A stretch of 64,000 bases of DNA from an uncultured Oscillospiraceae bacterium (GTDB taxonomy: Bacteria; Bacillota; Clostridia; Oscillospirales; Oscillospiraceae): the NCBI GenBank assembly GCA_947624385.1, contig CANQJZ010000009.1:1-64000 (forward strand). Direction: 5' to 3'. Positions 41,049 through 49,160 of the stretch are shown piece by piece. Position numbers and translations under genes: made by a program. The notes under the pieces were generated by a model. It was not told the DNA's origin. It saw only the letters and a program-made list of their open reading frames with translations, and ran no database searches. The stretch's first letter is position 1, and every line of letters begins with the position of its first letter.

Positions 41049-41534
41049 ATGGAAAGATCCGTGCGGCGGACTGATGACGCGGAGACAGTCGTGCGCCTCT
41101 ATGGTGACATGCTGTTCCGGCTGTGCCTTGTCATGCTGGGCAGCGAGGCGGACGCGGAGGACGCGGTGCAGGAGACCGTCATGAAATATCTGTGGAAAGC
41201 ACCTTGTTTTGAATCGCCCGCACACCAGAAGGCGTGGCTCATCACCGTCGCGAAAAACGAATGCCGCGATATGCTCCGGGCTAGACGGCGGCGTCCGCAG
41301 TTCAGTCTGACATGTGCGGAAGGCGTCTCCCTGGACGAGGCGGACAGCGGGATACTGGACGCGCTCATGTCCCTGCCGGAAAAATACCGTCTGGTACTGG
41401 TGCTCTACTATGTGGAGGAGTACCGCATCCAGGACATCGCCCGCATCATCGGCCGGTCGCCCTCGGCGGTGAAAATGCGATTGCAAAAGGGCAGAAAACT
41501 GCTGGATGAAGCATATAGGAAGGAGTATCTGTGA
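41049..41534 (+). CDS. ECF-type RNA polymerase sigma factor
   Basis: A 161-residue sigma-70 family protein containing only regions 2 and 4, as in the extracytoplasmic function group. Region 2 (about 12-80) includes the DAEDAVQETVMKYLW segment; region 4 (about 100-155) has LPEKYRLVLVLYYVEEY, then a helix-turn-helix SPSAVKMRLQKGRKLL. It should direct polymerase to a small set of promoters and be held by the membrane protein encoded next. The two genes lie one base apart. Both sit between tRNA-Val and a copy of its 3' half, so they may have arrived together. Confidence 0.92.
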   Translation: MERSVRRTDDAETVVRLYGDMLFRLCLVMLGSEADAEDAVQETVMKYLWKAPCFESPAHQKAWLITVAKNECRDMLRARRRRPQFSLTCAEGVSLDEADSGILDALMSLPEKYRLVLVLYYVEEYRIQDIARIIGRSPSAVKMRLQKGRKLLDEAYRKEYL

Positions 41535-41535
41535 T

Positions 41536-42129
41536 ATGGACATTGAAAGATTGCGGGTAACGCTTGGGAAGCTGAAAATGCCGGAGCAGATGAAAGCGCG
41601 GATCGTAGTCAGCTGCGCCGAAACGGCCCCTGACAAGAAGGCCTCAGCCGTGAATGCCCCAAAACGGACAGTGCTGATCGCGGCGGTCATGTCCGTTCTT
41701 CTCTGCCTTTCCGCCATCGGCGCGGCGGCGGCAGCCGGATATTTCAAAGACATGATCCGGGCGGACGGCACCGTGGTCGGGACGGCCTATGAGCAGGCCA
41801 CGGAGGACCTGACACTGAGCGCGTCTGTGGACGGAGACCAGCTGCATGTCACGGTGACGATGCTCTGCCCCGCCAGGCCCCCTTACAGCGAGTTTGAGCA
41901 GCTCAGCATCGGCTCTTGCCGGATCGCGGACATGTCCGGCAAGGTGGTCCTTGAAAATGCCAGTACGGGACCTGCCCCGGTTCTCGACGGAAAGGCGGAG
42001 TTGACGCTGCCCCTGGACGGGCTCGTAAGCGGGCGCTATGCGCTGACCGTCAGCCTGTTCACCGGCAGCAAAAAGGCGGATCAGCCCCTGCCGGTCAGCG
42101 GCACCTGGCAGTACGAATTTGAGATATAA
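41536..42129 (+). CDS. Membrane anti-sigma factor-like protein
   Basis: A 197-residue protein: a short cytoplasmic part (MDIERLRVTLGKLKMPEQMK), one transmembrane helix (about 45-70, LIAAVMSVLLCLSAIGAAAA) and an extracellular domain of about 125 residues rich in beta strands (GDQLHVTVTMLCPARPP, GSGTWQY-like end). This is the usual layout of clostridial ECF anti-sigma factors with a DUF4179-like ectodomain, although the N-terminal part has no zinc motif. The role is inferred from the sigma gene one base upstream. AGGAG precedes ATG 41536. Confidence 0.78.
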   Translation: MDIERLRVTLGKLKMPEQMKARIVVSCAETAPDKKASAVNAPKRTVLIAAVMSVLLCLSAIGAAAAAGYFKDMIRADGTVVGTAYEQATEDLTLSASVDGDQLHVTVTMLCPARPPYSEFEQLSIGSCRIADMSGKVVLENASTGPAPVLDGKAELTLPLDGLVSGRYALTVSLFTGSKKADQPLPVSGTWQYEFEI

Positions 42130-42144
42130 TTCCTCCAAGGTGTA

Positions 42145-42190
42145 CTTGACGTGCGGGAGGACACAAGTTCGAGTCTTGTATCGTCCACCA
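42145..42190 (+). repeat. Copy of the tRNA-Val 3' half, att-like direct repeat
   Basis: 46 bases from the anticodon loop to CCA match tRNA-Val 40738-40783 at 45 positions; the single change is T to A in the variable loop (42161). The T arm is intact. The 5' half of a tRNA is absent, so this is not a working tRNA. The repeats are 1407 bases apart. This is the usual mark left when an element integrates into the 3' end of a tRNA gene. Confidence 0.9.
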
Positions 42191-42198
42191 CACGGAAA

Positions 42199-42226
42199 CC
42201 CCCGACGACCATCCGGTCGCCGGGGG
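42199..42226. terminator. Bidirectional hairpin terminator between the cassette and the NanA-like gene
   Basis: CCCCCGACGACC (42199-42210) pairs with GGTCGCCGGGGG (42215-42226) with one mismatch, loop ATCC. Plus-strand continuation CTTGCTGTCT is weak; on the minus strand the stem is followed by TTTCCG. It lies just beyond the right tRNA copy. Confidence 0.65.
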
Positions 42227-42247
42227 CTTGCTGTCTATACCGTTTAT

Positions 42248-43183
42248 TTATTGATTAGCCCTTATGCGCCTGGCGATGTCCAGGCCGATCTGCTCCCGCT
42301 GGTCCAGGTCCAGCAGCGCGTCCACCAGCCGCTTTTCCTCGTCCGCGGTGAAGTTGTTGAACGGCCGCCGGACGTATCCCACCGGCACGCCGGCCGCCCG
42401 GAGCCACAGCTTCAGGCACGCCATCATGCTGCCGCTGGCAATGCCGATCTCGATGACGTGCAGTGCCTTTTTTTGCAGCACAGCCGCGCCCGCCGCGTCG
42501 TTATTCTTCACCGCGTCCCAAATGCGCAGGTACAGGTCCGGGATGCAGTTATAGAACGAGCCGACAAGGCCGTCCACGCCCAATGCGATGTTGGAAGCGC
42601 CCATCTCGTCGCACCCGCCGTAGACGAGAAAGTCCTCCCCGCACGCGTCCTTGAACTGGGTGACCTCGTAAAGGGCCGTGCCGGTGTATTTCACGCCCCG
42701 GACGTTATCGATCTTCCCCAGCCGACCGATCATGTCCGCGCTCAGCATGCCCGCCAGAGGGATGTTGTACACGATCATGGGCAGGTCCACCGCCTCGGCG
42801 ATATCCCGGTAATAGTCGTAGACCTGCTGGTCGGAGAACTTATAGTAAAACGGCGGCACGCTGGATATGCCCGCCGCCCCGGCGCGCTTGGCGTGCCTGG
42901 CCAGATCGATGGACATTTTCGTGGAGATAGCGCCCACATGTACCACCACCGGCAGCTTGCCGCCAACCTCGTCCATCACCACGTCCACCTGGCGCATGCG
43001 CTCGGCGCTGTCCTGCAAAAACGCCTCGCCCGTTGACCCGGTAAGGTACAGCCCGCCGATGTCATAGCCCATCAGATGGCGGATGAACGCCCTGGTGGCC
43101 TTCTCGTCCGGCTGCTCGTTTTTGTCGAACACCGACAGCACCGCCGGGATGACGCCCTTGAAAGACTCGATAATGCAGCTCAT
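42248..43183 (-). CDS. N-acetylneuraminate lyase-like DapA family aldolase
   Basis: A 311-residue class I aldolase. It shows GGLYLTGSTGEAFL, the catalytic tyrosine in MIVYNIPLAG and the lysine in GVKYTGTALYE. The GSTGE motif favours the N-acetylneuraminate lyase (NanA) side of the family over DHDPS (dapA at 38.4 kb has CGTTGEG). The substrate may be sialic acid or another 2-keto acid; no sialic acid transport or kinase genes are near. It is the last gene of the guaB-fhs-tmk run, 16 bases after tmk. AGGGAGG precedes ATG. Confidence 0.85.
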   Translation of the reverse strand: MSCIIESFKGVIPAVLSVFDKNEQPDEKATRAFIRHLMGYDIGGLYLTGSTGEAFLQDSAERMRQVDVVMDEVGGKLPVVVHVGAISTKMSIDLARHAKRAGAAGISSVPPFYYKFSDQQVYDYYRDIAEAVDLPMIVYNIPLAGMLSADMIGRLGKIDNVRGVKYTGTALYEVTQFKDACGEDFLVYGGCDEMGASNIALGVDGLVGSFYNCIPDLYLRIWDAVKNNDAAGAAVLQKKALHVIEIGIASGSMMACLKLWLRAAGVPVGYVRRPFNNFTADEEKRLVDALLDLDQREQIGLDIARRIRANQ

Positions 43184-43199
43184 AGTCGTTCCTCCCTGT

Positions 43200-43865
43200 T
43201 CAAATATGCAGTTTTTCCAATACTTCGGCGTGTATGTCCTCCGCCGTGCGCATAGCGCCGTCCCGGACGCAGCGGACCTCCGTCCAGCCCAGGGTCCTGG
43301 CGCAGTATTCCGCCGCCTGGCGGGACCGGGCCATGTAGGCCCTGTCCGCCTCGTGGATATCCTCCCGGCTCTCGTCGCCGTGATAGCGCTTCAACAGCAG
43401 CTTTTCCGTCACGGCCGCCTCGGTGCGCAGAAAGAACACCTGGTCCGGCGCGGGAATGCCCAGCAGCTCGTATTCAAAATGGAAAAGCCACTTTAAAAAC
43501 CCCGGCCACTGTTCCTCCGGCAGCTTGGAGCACTGGTGTACGGCGTTGGAGGTCGTATACCGGTCCGCCACCACCACGCCGCCGGCACGGTAAAACGTCT
43601 CCCAATCCTTTTTGAAACTGGCGTACCGGTCCACGGCGTAAAAGCTGGAGGCGGCGTAGGCGTTCACGTCCCCCGGCTCCTTGCCAAAATCGCCCCGCAG
43701 GTACATCTTCACCAGCGCCGAGGAATCGCTCGCATAGTCCGGGAAGGACACCTGACGGACGGACACGCCCCGGCTTTGCAGCGCCGCAAACAGCAGCTTC
43801 GCCTGGGTGGCCTTGCCGCTGCCGTCCACGCCCTCCAGCACGATCAGTTTTCCTTTTCCTTCCAT
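43200..43865 (-). CDS. tmk: Thymidylate kinase
   Basis: Phosphorylates dTMP. The P-loop LEGVDGSGKATQ stands at the N-terminus, VVADRYTTSN carries the DRY-like motif, and a LID region follows. ATG at 43865 is preferred (221 residues); an in-frame TTG at 43874 would overlap the fhs stop by four bases but lacks a ribosome binding site. The VVADRYTTSN region and inserted FHFEYELLG segment resemble the longer Tmk type of clostridia. Confidence 0.92.
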   Translation of the reverse strand: MEGKGKLIVLEGVDGSGKATQAKLLFAALQSRGVSVRQVSFPDYASDSSALVKMYLRGDFGKEPGDVNAYAASSFYAVDRYASFKKDWETFYRAGGVVVADRYTTSNAVHQCSKLPEEQWPGFLKWLFHFEYELLGIPAPDQVFFLRTEAAVTEKLLLKRYHGDESREDIHEADRAYMARSRQAAEYCARTLGWTEVRCVRDGAMRTAEDIHAEVLEKLHI

Positions 43866-43870
43866 TTCTC

Positions 43871-45538
43871 TCAAAACAGGCCGGAGATGACGCCCTTATC
43901 GTCCACGTCGATCTTCTCCGCGGCGGGCACTTTTGGCAGCCCCGGCATGGTCATGATGTCCCCGGTGAGCACCACCACAAAACCCGCCCCGGCGGAGACC
44001 TTGACCTCCTTCACCGTGACGGTGAAGTCCTCCGGCGCGCCCAGTTTCGCCGGGTCGTCGGAAAAGCTGTACTGTGTCTTGGCGATGCAAACGGGCAGAC
44101 CGCCGAAGCCAAGCTCCGTCAGCCTCGCGATCTGCTTCTGCGCCGCCGGCAGGATGGAAATGCCCGCGCCGCCGTAGACCTTTTGCACCACCGCCTCGAT
44201 CTTTTTCTCCAGCGGCATATCCAGCGCATAGCTGAACCGAAAATCGGGCTTTTCTTCCTGGCACAGCCGCACCACCTCGTGGGCCAGGTCCACGGCCCCC
44301 GCGCCGCCCTTGGCCCAGAAGTCACCCAGCACGGCCTTTACGCCCAATTTTGCGCAGCTTTCGATGACCTGCTCCACCTCCGCGTCCGTGTCCGTGGGAA
44401 ACCGGTTCACCGCCACCACGCATGGCAGGCCGTACACATTTTTGATGTTGGAAACATGCCGCAGCAGGTTGGGCATGCCCTTTTCCAGCGCCGTTAGATC
44501 CTCGCGGCCCAGCTCAGTCTTGGCAAGCCCCCCGTGCATTTTGAGGGCCCGTATGGTCGCCACGACCACCACCGCCGCGGGGGTCAGATTCGCGCAGCGG
44601 CACTTGATGTCCAAAAACTTTTCCGCGCCCAGATCGGCGCCGAAGCCCGCCTCGGTCACGGCGTAGTCCCCCAGCTTCATCGCCATCCTTGTGGCCAGCA
44701 CGCTGTTGCACCCGTGGGCGATGTTGGCGAAGGGCCCGCCGTGGACGAACGCGGGAGTGCCCTCCAACGTCTGGACCAGATTGGGCTTCAATGCGTCCTT
44801 CAAAAGGGCCGCCATCGCGCCCACCGCCTTCAGGTCCTTAGCCGTCACAGGCGCGCCGTCATAGGTATAGGCCACCACGATTCGGCCCAGACGCTCCTTC
44901 AGATCCCGGACGGACCCGGCCAGGCAGAACACGGCCATGATCTCCGTGGCCACAGTGATGTCGTACCCGTCCTCTCTTGGCACGCCGTTGACCCGCCCGC
45001 CCAGGCCGTCCACCACGTGGCGAAGCTGCCGGTCGTTCATGTCCACGCAGCGCTTCCATGTGACGCTCTTGGGGTCGATTTTTAAAGCGTTGCCCTGATA
45101 GATATGGTTGTCCAGCATAGCGGCCAGCAGGTTATTGGCCGCGCCGATGGCGTGAAAGTCGCCGGTGAAGTGCAGGTTGATGTCCTCCATGGGCACCACC
45201 TGGGCATAGCCGCCGCCGGCCGCGCCGCCCTTGACGCCGAACACGGGCCCCAGAGACGGCTCCCGCAGAGCCAGCACGGCGTTTTTGCCGATACGCCGCA
45301 AACCGTCCGCCAGACCGATGCTGGTGGTCGTCTTACCCTCGCCAGCGGGGGTGGGCGTGATGGCGGTCACCAAAATGAGCTTCCCGTCGGACCGTTGGCT
45401 CTCGTCCAGCAGGGCGTAGTCCACCTTGGCCTTATACCTGCCGTATGGCTCCAGGTATTTCTCGTCCACGCCGGCCTTTTCGGCGATGGCGCCGATAGGC
45501 TCCATTTTACAGGCCTGGGCGATCTCGATATCGGTCAT
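43871..45538 (-). CDS. fhs: Formate--tetrahydrofolate ligase
   Basis: Activates formate onto tetrahydrofolate with ATP, producing the 10-formyl donor for purines and fMet-tRNA; in acetogens it is a step of the methyl branch. The 555-residue sequence has the P-loop [16 protein letters not shown] (about 61-76), EPSLGPVFG and FTGDFHAI. Full length and motifs are intact. It starts 16 bases after guaB, so one-carbon supply and purine synthesis are expressed together. Confidence 0.97.
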   Translation of the reverse strand: MTDIEIAQACKMEPIGAIAEKAGVDEKYLEPYGRYKAKVDYALLDESQRSDGKLILVTAITPTPAGEGKTTTSIGLADGLRRIGKNAVLALREPSLGPVFGVKGGAAGGGYAQVVPMEDINLHFTGDFHAIGAANNLLAAMLDNHIYQGNALKIDPKSVTWKRCVDMNDRQLRHVVDGLGGRVNGVPREDGYDITVATEIMAVFCLAGSVRDLKERLGRIVVAYTYDGAPVTAKDLKAVGAMAALLKDALKPNLVQTLEGTPAFVHGGPFANIAHGCNSVLATRMAMKLGDYAVTEAGFGADLGAEKFLDIKCRCANLTPAAVVVVATIRALKMHGGLAKTELGREDLTALEKGMPNLLRHVSNIKNVYGLPCVVAVNRFPTDTDAEVEQVIESCAKLGVKAVLGDFWAKGGAGAVDLAHEVVRLCQEEKPDFRFSYALDMPLEKKIEAVVQKVYGGAGISILPAAQKQIARLTELGFGGLPVCIAKTQYSFSDDPAKLGAPEDFTVTVKEVKVSAGAGFVVVLTGDIMTMPGLPKVPAAEKIDVDDKGVISGLF

Positions 45539-45554
45539 GGGTATCCCCCCTTTT

Positions 45555-47057
45555 TTACTGCATAGCGCTGGTATTGCGCAGCGTCACGTCGTGATAGCCG
45601 CCCTCCACGATGCTTGTCTCGCTGACCAGGGTGAGCCGTGCGTCCCGCTGCAGGGCGGGGATATCGGTGACGCCGCAGTTGCACATGGTGGACTTGACCT
45701 TGTACAGCGTCTTCTGCACGTTCTCGTGCAGGCCGCCGGCGTAGGTCACGTAGCTGTCCACGCCTTCCTCAAAGCTGAGGCTCTCGCCGCCGCCCAGGTC
45801 GTACCGCTGCCAGTTGCGGGCCCGGTTGGACCCCTCGCCCCAGTATTCCTTCACGATGGTGCCGTTTATATTCAGCTTGGGGGTAGGGCTCTCGTCAAAG
45901 CGGGCGAAGTACCGGCCCAGCATGACGAAATCCGCGCCCATGGCCAGCGCCAGGGTGATATGGTGGTCCATGACGATGCCGCCGTCGGAGCAGATGGGCA
46001 CATAGACGCCAGTCTCTTTAAAATACTCGTCCCTGGCCTTTGCCACCTCGATGACCGCCGTGGCCTGACCCCGGCCGATGCCTTTCGTCTCCCGGGTGAT
46101 GCAGATGGACCCGCCGCCGATACCGACCTTCACGAAATCGGCCCCGGCCTCCGCCAGGAACCGAAAGCCCTCCGCGTCCACCACGTTGCCCGCGCCGACT
46201 TTCACGCTCTCGCCGTAGCGCTCCCGTATCCACTGGATGGTCCGCTTCTGCCAGATAGAATGGCCCTCGGAGGAGTCGATGCACAGCGCGTCGGCCCCGG
46301 CGTCCACCAGCACCGGGACCCGCTGGGCGTAGTCCCGGGAGTTGATGCCCGCGCCCACCATCAGCCGCTTTTCCCCGTCCAGCATCTCGTCCGGGTTTTC
46401 CTTGTGGCTGTCGTAGTCCTTGCGGAAGACGAAATATTCCAGCCGTCCGTCGGCGGACACGATGGGCAGTGCGTTGAGCTTGTGGTCCCAGATGATATCG
46501 TTGGCCTCCTTGAGGCTGGTACCGGCGGGGGCCGTGACCAGCTTTTCCAGCGGCGTCATGAAGTCCCGCACCCGCTCGTCCGTGGACATGCGGCTGACCC
46601 GGTAGTCCCGGCTGGTGACGATGCCAAGCAGCTTGCCGCCCGCGGTACCGTCCTCGGTCACGGCCACGGTGGAAAAGCCGTTTTTCGCCTTCAATGCCAG
46701 GATATCGGCCAACGTGGCGTCCGGCGTCACGTTGGACGCGCTGACCACGAAGCCGGATTTATAATTCTTCACCCGTGCCACCATCGCCGCCTCGTCCTCA
46801 ATGGACTGAGAGCCGTAGATGAAGGAAAGTCCTCCCTCCCGGGCCAGGGCGATGGCCAGGGTGTCGTTGGACACGGACTGCATGATGGCGCTGACCATGG
46901 GGATACTGAGCGTGATGGCCGGGGTCTCGCCCTTTTTGAACTTCACCAGAGGCGTTTTCAGACTGATATTGTCCGGCACGCACTGCTCCGAAGTATATCC
47001 CGGTATGAGCAGATACTCGCTGAACGTGTGGGACGGTTCGCTGTAAAAATAGGCCAT
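45555..47057 (-). CDS. guaB: IMP dehydrogenase
   Basis: Oxidises IMP to XMP, the first step to GMP. The start at ATG 47057 ([17 protein letters not shown], 500 residues) is supported by AAGGAGG. A split (beta/alpha)8 barrel surrounds two CBS domains (about 100-225), and the active-site loop reads [13 protein letters not shown] with Cys319. In most IMPDHs the loop is [16 protein letters not shown] is a variant I associate with a sub-branch in anaerobes. It leads guaB-fhs-tmk-NanA-like on the minus strand. Confidence 0.95.
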   Translation of the reverse strand: MAYFYSEPSHTFSEYLLIPGYTSEQCVPDNISLKTPLVKFKKGETPAITLSIPMVSAIMQSVSNDTLAIALAREGGLSFIYGSQSIEDEAAMVARVKNYKSGFVVSASNVTPDATLADILALKAKNGFSTVAVTEDGTAGGKLLGIVTSRDYRVSRMSTDERVRDFMTPLEKLVTAPAGTSLKEANDIIWDHKLNALPIVSADGRLEYFVFRKDYDSHKENPDEMLDGEKRLMVGAGINSRDYAQRVPVLVDAGADALCIDSSEGHSIWQKRTIQWIRERYGESVKVGAGNVVDAEGFRFLAEAGADFVKVGIGGGSICITRETKGIGRGQATAVIEVAKARDEYFKETGVYVPICSDGGIVMDHHITLALAMGADFVMLGRYFARFDESPTPKLNINGTIVKEYWGEGSNRARNWQRYDLGGGESLSFEEGVDSYVTYAGGLHENVQKTLYKVKSTMCNCGVTDIPALQRDARLTLVSETSIVEGGYHDVTLRNTSAMQ

Positions 47058-47158
47058 AAGTTCCTCCTTGCGGGCTGCGCGCCCTGCTTTCACGGATGTT
47101 TCTGCCATTGTAGCATGAAGCAAATTCCAATGCGTTACAAAATGACACCAATTTTAAC

Positions 47159-47187
47159 TTGTACCGGAAAAAGCCATAGTGTAATAT
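47159..47187 (+). promoter_or_regulatory. Promoter of the Na/Pi cotransporter gene
   Basis: TTGTAC (47159-47164), 17 bases, TAATAT (47182-47187), start near 47194. Confidence 0.6.
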
Positions 47188-47213
47188 GGATGCTGGAGTA
47201 AGTTCGACATAAG

Positions 47214-49067
47214 ATGTTTTGGGGAAACGACCCCGGAGATATGCACACTATGGATATGTTTTATAAGATCATCGCCTTATTGGGCGGTCTGGCCATGTTT
47301 CTGTACGGCATGCGGGTCATGGGCGACGGGCTGAAAAGCTGCTCCGGCAGCGCCATGAAAGCGGCCCTTGCCAAGGTCACCAGCAGGCCCGCCCTGGGCT
47401 TTCTGCTTGGCACGCTGGTCACCTGCATGATCCAGAGCTCCACCGCCACCATCGTGCTGACCGTGGGCCTGGTGGGCGCGGGCTTTCTCACCTTCCGCCA
47501 GTCCATCGGCATCGTCCTGGGCGCCAACGTTGGCACCGCCATCACCGCCCAGATCATCCGCCTCATGGACCTGCAGGCCGGCGCTTCCAGCCTATTGTAC
47601 CTTTTCAACGCGGAAAACCTGGCCCCCATCGCCCTCATCCTCGGCATCGTGCTTTTGATGTTCATCCACGGCAGCTCCGCACAAAACATCGGCACCATCG
47701 CCATGGGCTTCGGCGTGCTGTTCATGGGCCTTATCTTCATGAGCGACGCGGTGAGTTCTTTTGGCGACTCTCTGAGCGGCCTTCTGACCGCCTTTGAGGG
47801 CAACCACTTCCTGGGCTTTCTGGCCGGCACGGCCGTCACCGGCGTCATCCAGAGCTCCTCCGCCGTCATCGGCATCCTGCAGACCTTCGCAAGCTCCGTG
47901 GGCGTGCATTTGTCCGGCGTGGTGGGCGTCATCATCGGCGTCAACATCGGCGACTGCCTGACCACGTTCCTCGTCTGCCGTATCGGGGCCAAGCCCGAGC
48001 AGATACGCACGGTCACGGTCCACGTCATCTACAATATCTGCGCCGCCCTTCTCATCACCGTGACGCTGGCCGTGCTTCGCGCCGCGGGCGTCATCGGCGA
48101 CAGTCTCTGGTACGCCACGCTGGACTCCGGCGGCGTGGCGAACGTACACGGCCTTTTCCGGCTCATCCCGGCGGTGCTTTTCCTGCCCCTGTCCGGCGTG
48201 TTCGCCCGGCTGGCGGAAAAGCTCGTGCCGGACAAGCCCGCGCCCCCGGAATACCTGGACATCGTGGAGAACCTTCGGGAGCTGGACAGCCACCTGGTCA
48301 CCAACCCCCGTATCGCCCTGGACCAGTCCGCCCATCTCATCGGCCATATGGCCGACGTGGCCCAGAGCAACTACCGTCTCGCCACCAGCCAGCTCTTCGC
48401 CTTTGACGCCAAGCAGACCGAGCGTCTTTCCCGGCGGGAAGCGCTGCTGGACAAGATGGCCGACGCCACCAACCAATACCTGGTCAACCTCTCCCCCCAC
48501 ATCACCATCACCTCGGACAACCTGAGCCAGAGCTTCCAGGTCAAGGCCCTGACCTGCTTTGAGCGCATCGGGGACCTGGCCGTGGACATTGAGCACGACG
48601 CCCAGCTTCTGCACGAAAGCGGCAAATCACTGTCCGAACAGGCGCGGGTGGACCTGGAAAACACCATTTGCGCCGTGACCGATATCCTGACGCTCTCCTG
48701 CCGGACGTTCAAGCAGAACGACGTCCGCAGCGCCCGGGCCGTGGAGCCGCTGGAGGAGGTCATCGACGACCTGATCGAGGCCATGAAGGCCCGGCACGTG
48801 GACCGCATGACCCACGGCATCTGCGACGTGTACACTGGCATCCTCTACCAGAACATCCTGCAGAGCATGGAGCGTGTGTCCGACCAGTGCTCCGACCTGG
48901 CCGTGTATATCCTGAGCCGCAACGACAGCGCCATCACCGGCCAGGAGCACCAGTACCTGCACGACCTGCACCACTCCGACAACGAGGCGTACCGCCAGAT
49001 GTTCCGGGACAACTACGCCAAGTATTTCCACGCCGACGCAAACCCGTCGGAAGCAAAAAAATCTTGA
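47214..49067 (+). CDS. Na+/phosphate cotransporter family protein with PhoU-like domain
   Basis: A protein of up to 617 residues. Two inverted Na/Pi repeats carry the QSSTATIVLTVGLV and QSSSAVIGILQTF motifs and GANVGTAIT / GVNIGDCLT partners within about nine transmembrane helices (about 15-330). The C-terminal 230 residues form a PhoU-like four-helix domain. This matches the NptA/YjbB type, which moves phosphate with sodium. The start is uncertain: the ATG at 47214 gives the longest frame, but ATG codons at 47241, 47250 and 47256 follow a CCGGAG and would also leave the first helix whole. The stop codon overlaps the -35 box of the next promoter. Confidence 0.92.
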   Translation: MFWGNDPGDMHTMDMFYKIIALLGGLAMFLYGMRVMGDGLKSCSGSAMKAALAKVTSRPALGFLLGTLVTCMIQSSTATIVLTVGLVGAGFLTFRQSIGIVLGANVGTAITAQIIRLMDLQAGASSLLYLFNAENLAPIALILGIVLLMFIHGSSAQNIGTIAMGFGVLFMGLIFMSDAVSSFGDSLSGLLTAFEGNHFLGFLAGTAVTGVIQSSSAVIGILQTFASSVGVHLSGVVGVIIGVNIGDCLTTFLVCRIGAKPEQIRTVTVHVIYNICAALLITVTLAVLRAAGVIGDSLWYATLDSGGVANVHGLFRLIPAVLFLPLSGVFARLAEKLVPDKPAPPEYLDIVENLRELDSHLVTNPRIALDQSAHLIGHMADVAQSNYRLATSQLFAFDAKQTERLSRREALLDKMADATNQYLVNLSPHITITSDNLSQSFQVKALTCFERIGDLAVDIEHDAQLLHESGKSLSEQARVDLENTICAVTDILTLSCRTFKQNDVRSARAVEPLEEVIDDLIEAMKARHVDRMTHGICDVYTGILYQNILQSMERVSDQCSDLAVYILSRNDSAITGQEHQYLHDLHHSDNEAYRQMFRDNYAKYFHADANPSEAKKS

Positions 49068-49092
49068 CAATCTCCCCTTACGGGTCTATACT
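49064..49092 (+). promoter_or_regulatory. Consensus sigma-A promoter upstream of asnB
   Basis: TTGACA (49064-49069), 17 bases, TATACT (49087-49092). The predicted start near 49099 falls on the first base of the following terminator stem. Confidence 0.75.
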
Positions 49093-49098
49093 GCGGAT

Positions 49099-49139
49099 AA
49101 GAGCAACGGCGTTCTTACGAACGGCGCTGCTCTTTTTTT
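49099..49139 (+). terminator. Intrinsic terminator directly downstream of the asnB promoter
   Basis: A stem of 16 positions (49099-49114 with 49119-49134, two mismatches, loop TTAC) followed by five further T. It can end the cotransporter transcript; for a transcript starting at the 49064 promoter it would form at the very 5' end. asnB starts 22 bases later. Confidence 0.85.
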
Positions 49140-49160
49140 GTCGTGGAAGGAGAAAACACT

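Noticed and set aside
42145-42190. A second tRNA-Val gene.
   Set aside because: Only the part from the anticodon loop to CCA is present; the acceptor 5' strand and D arm are missing, so no cloverleaf can form.
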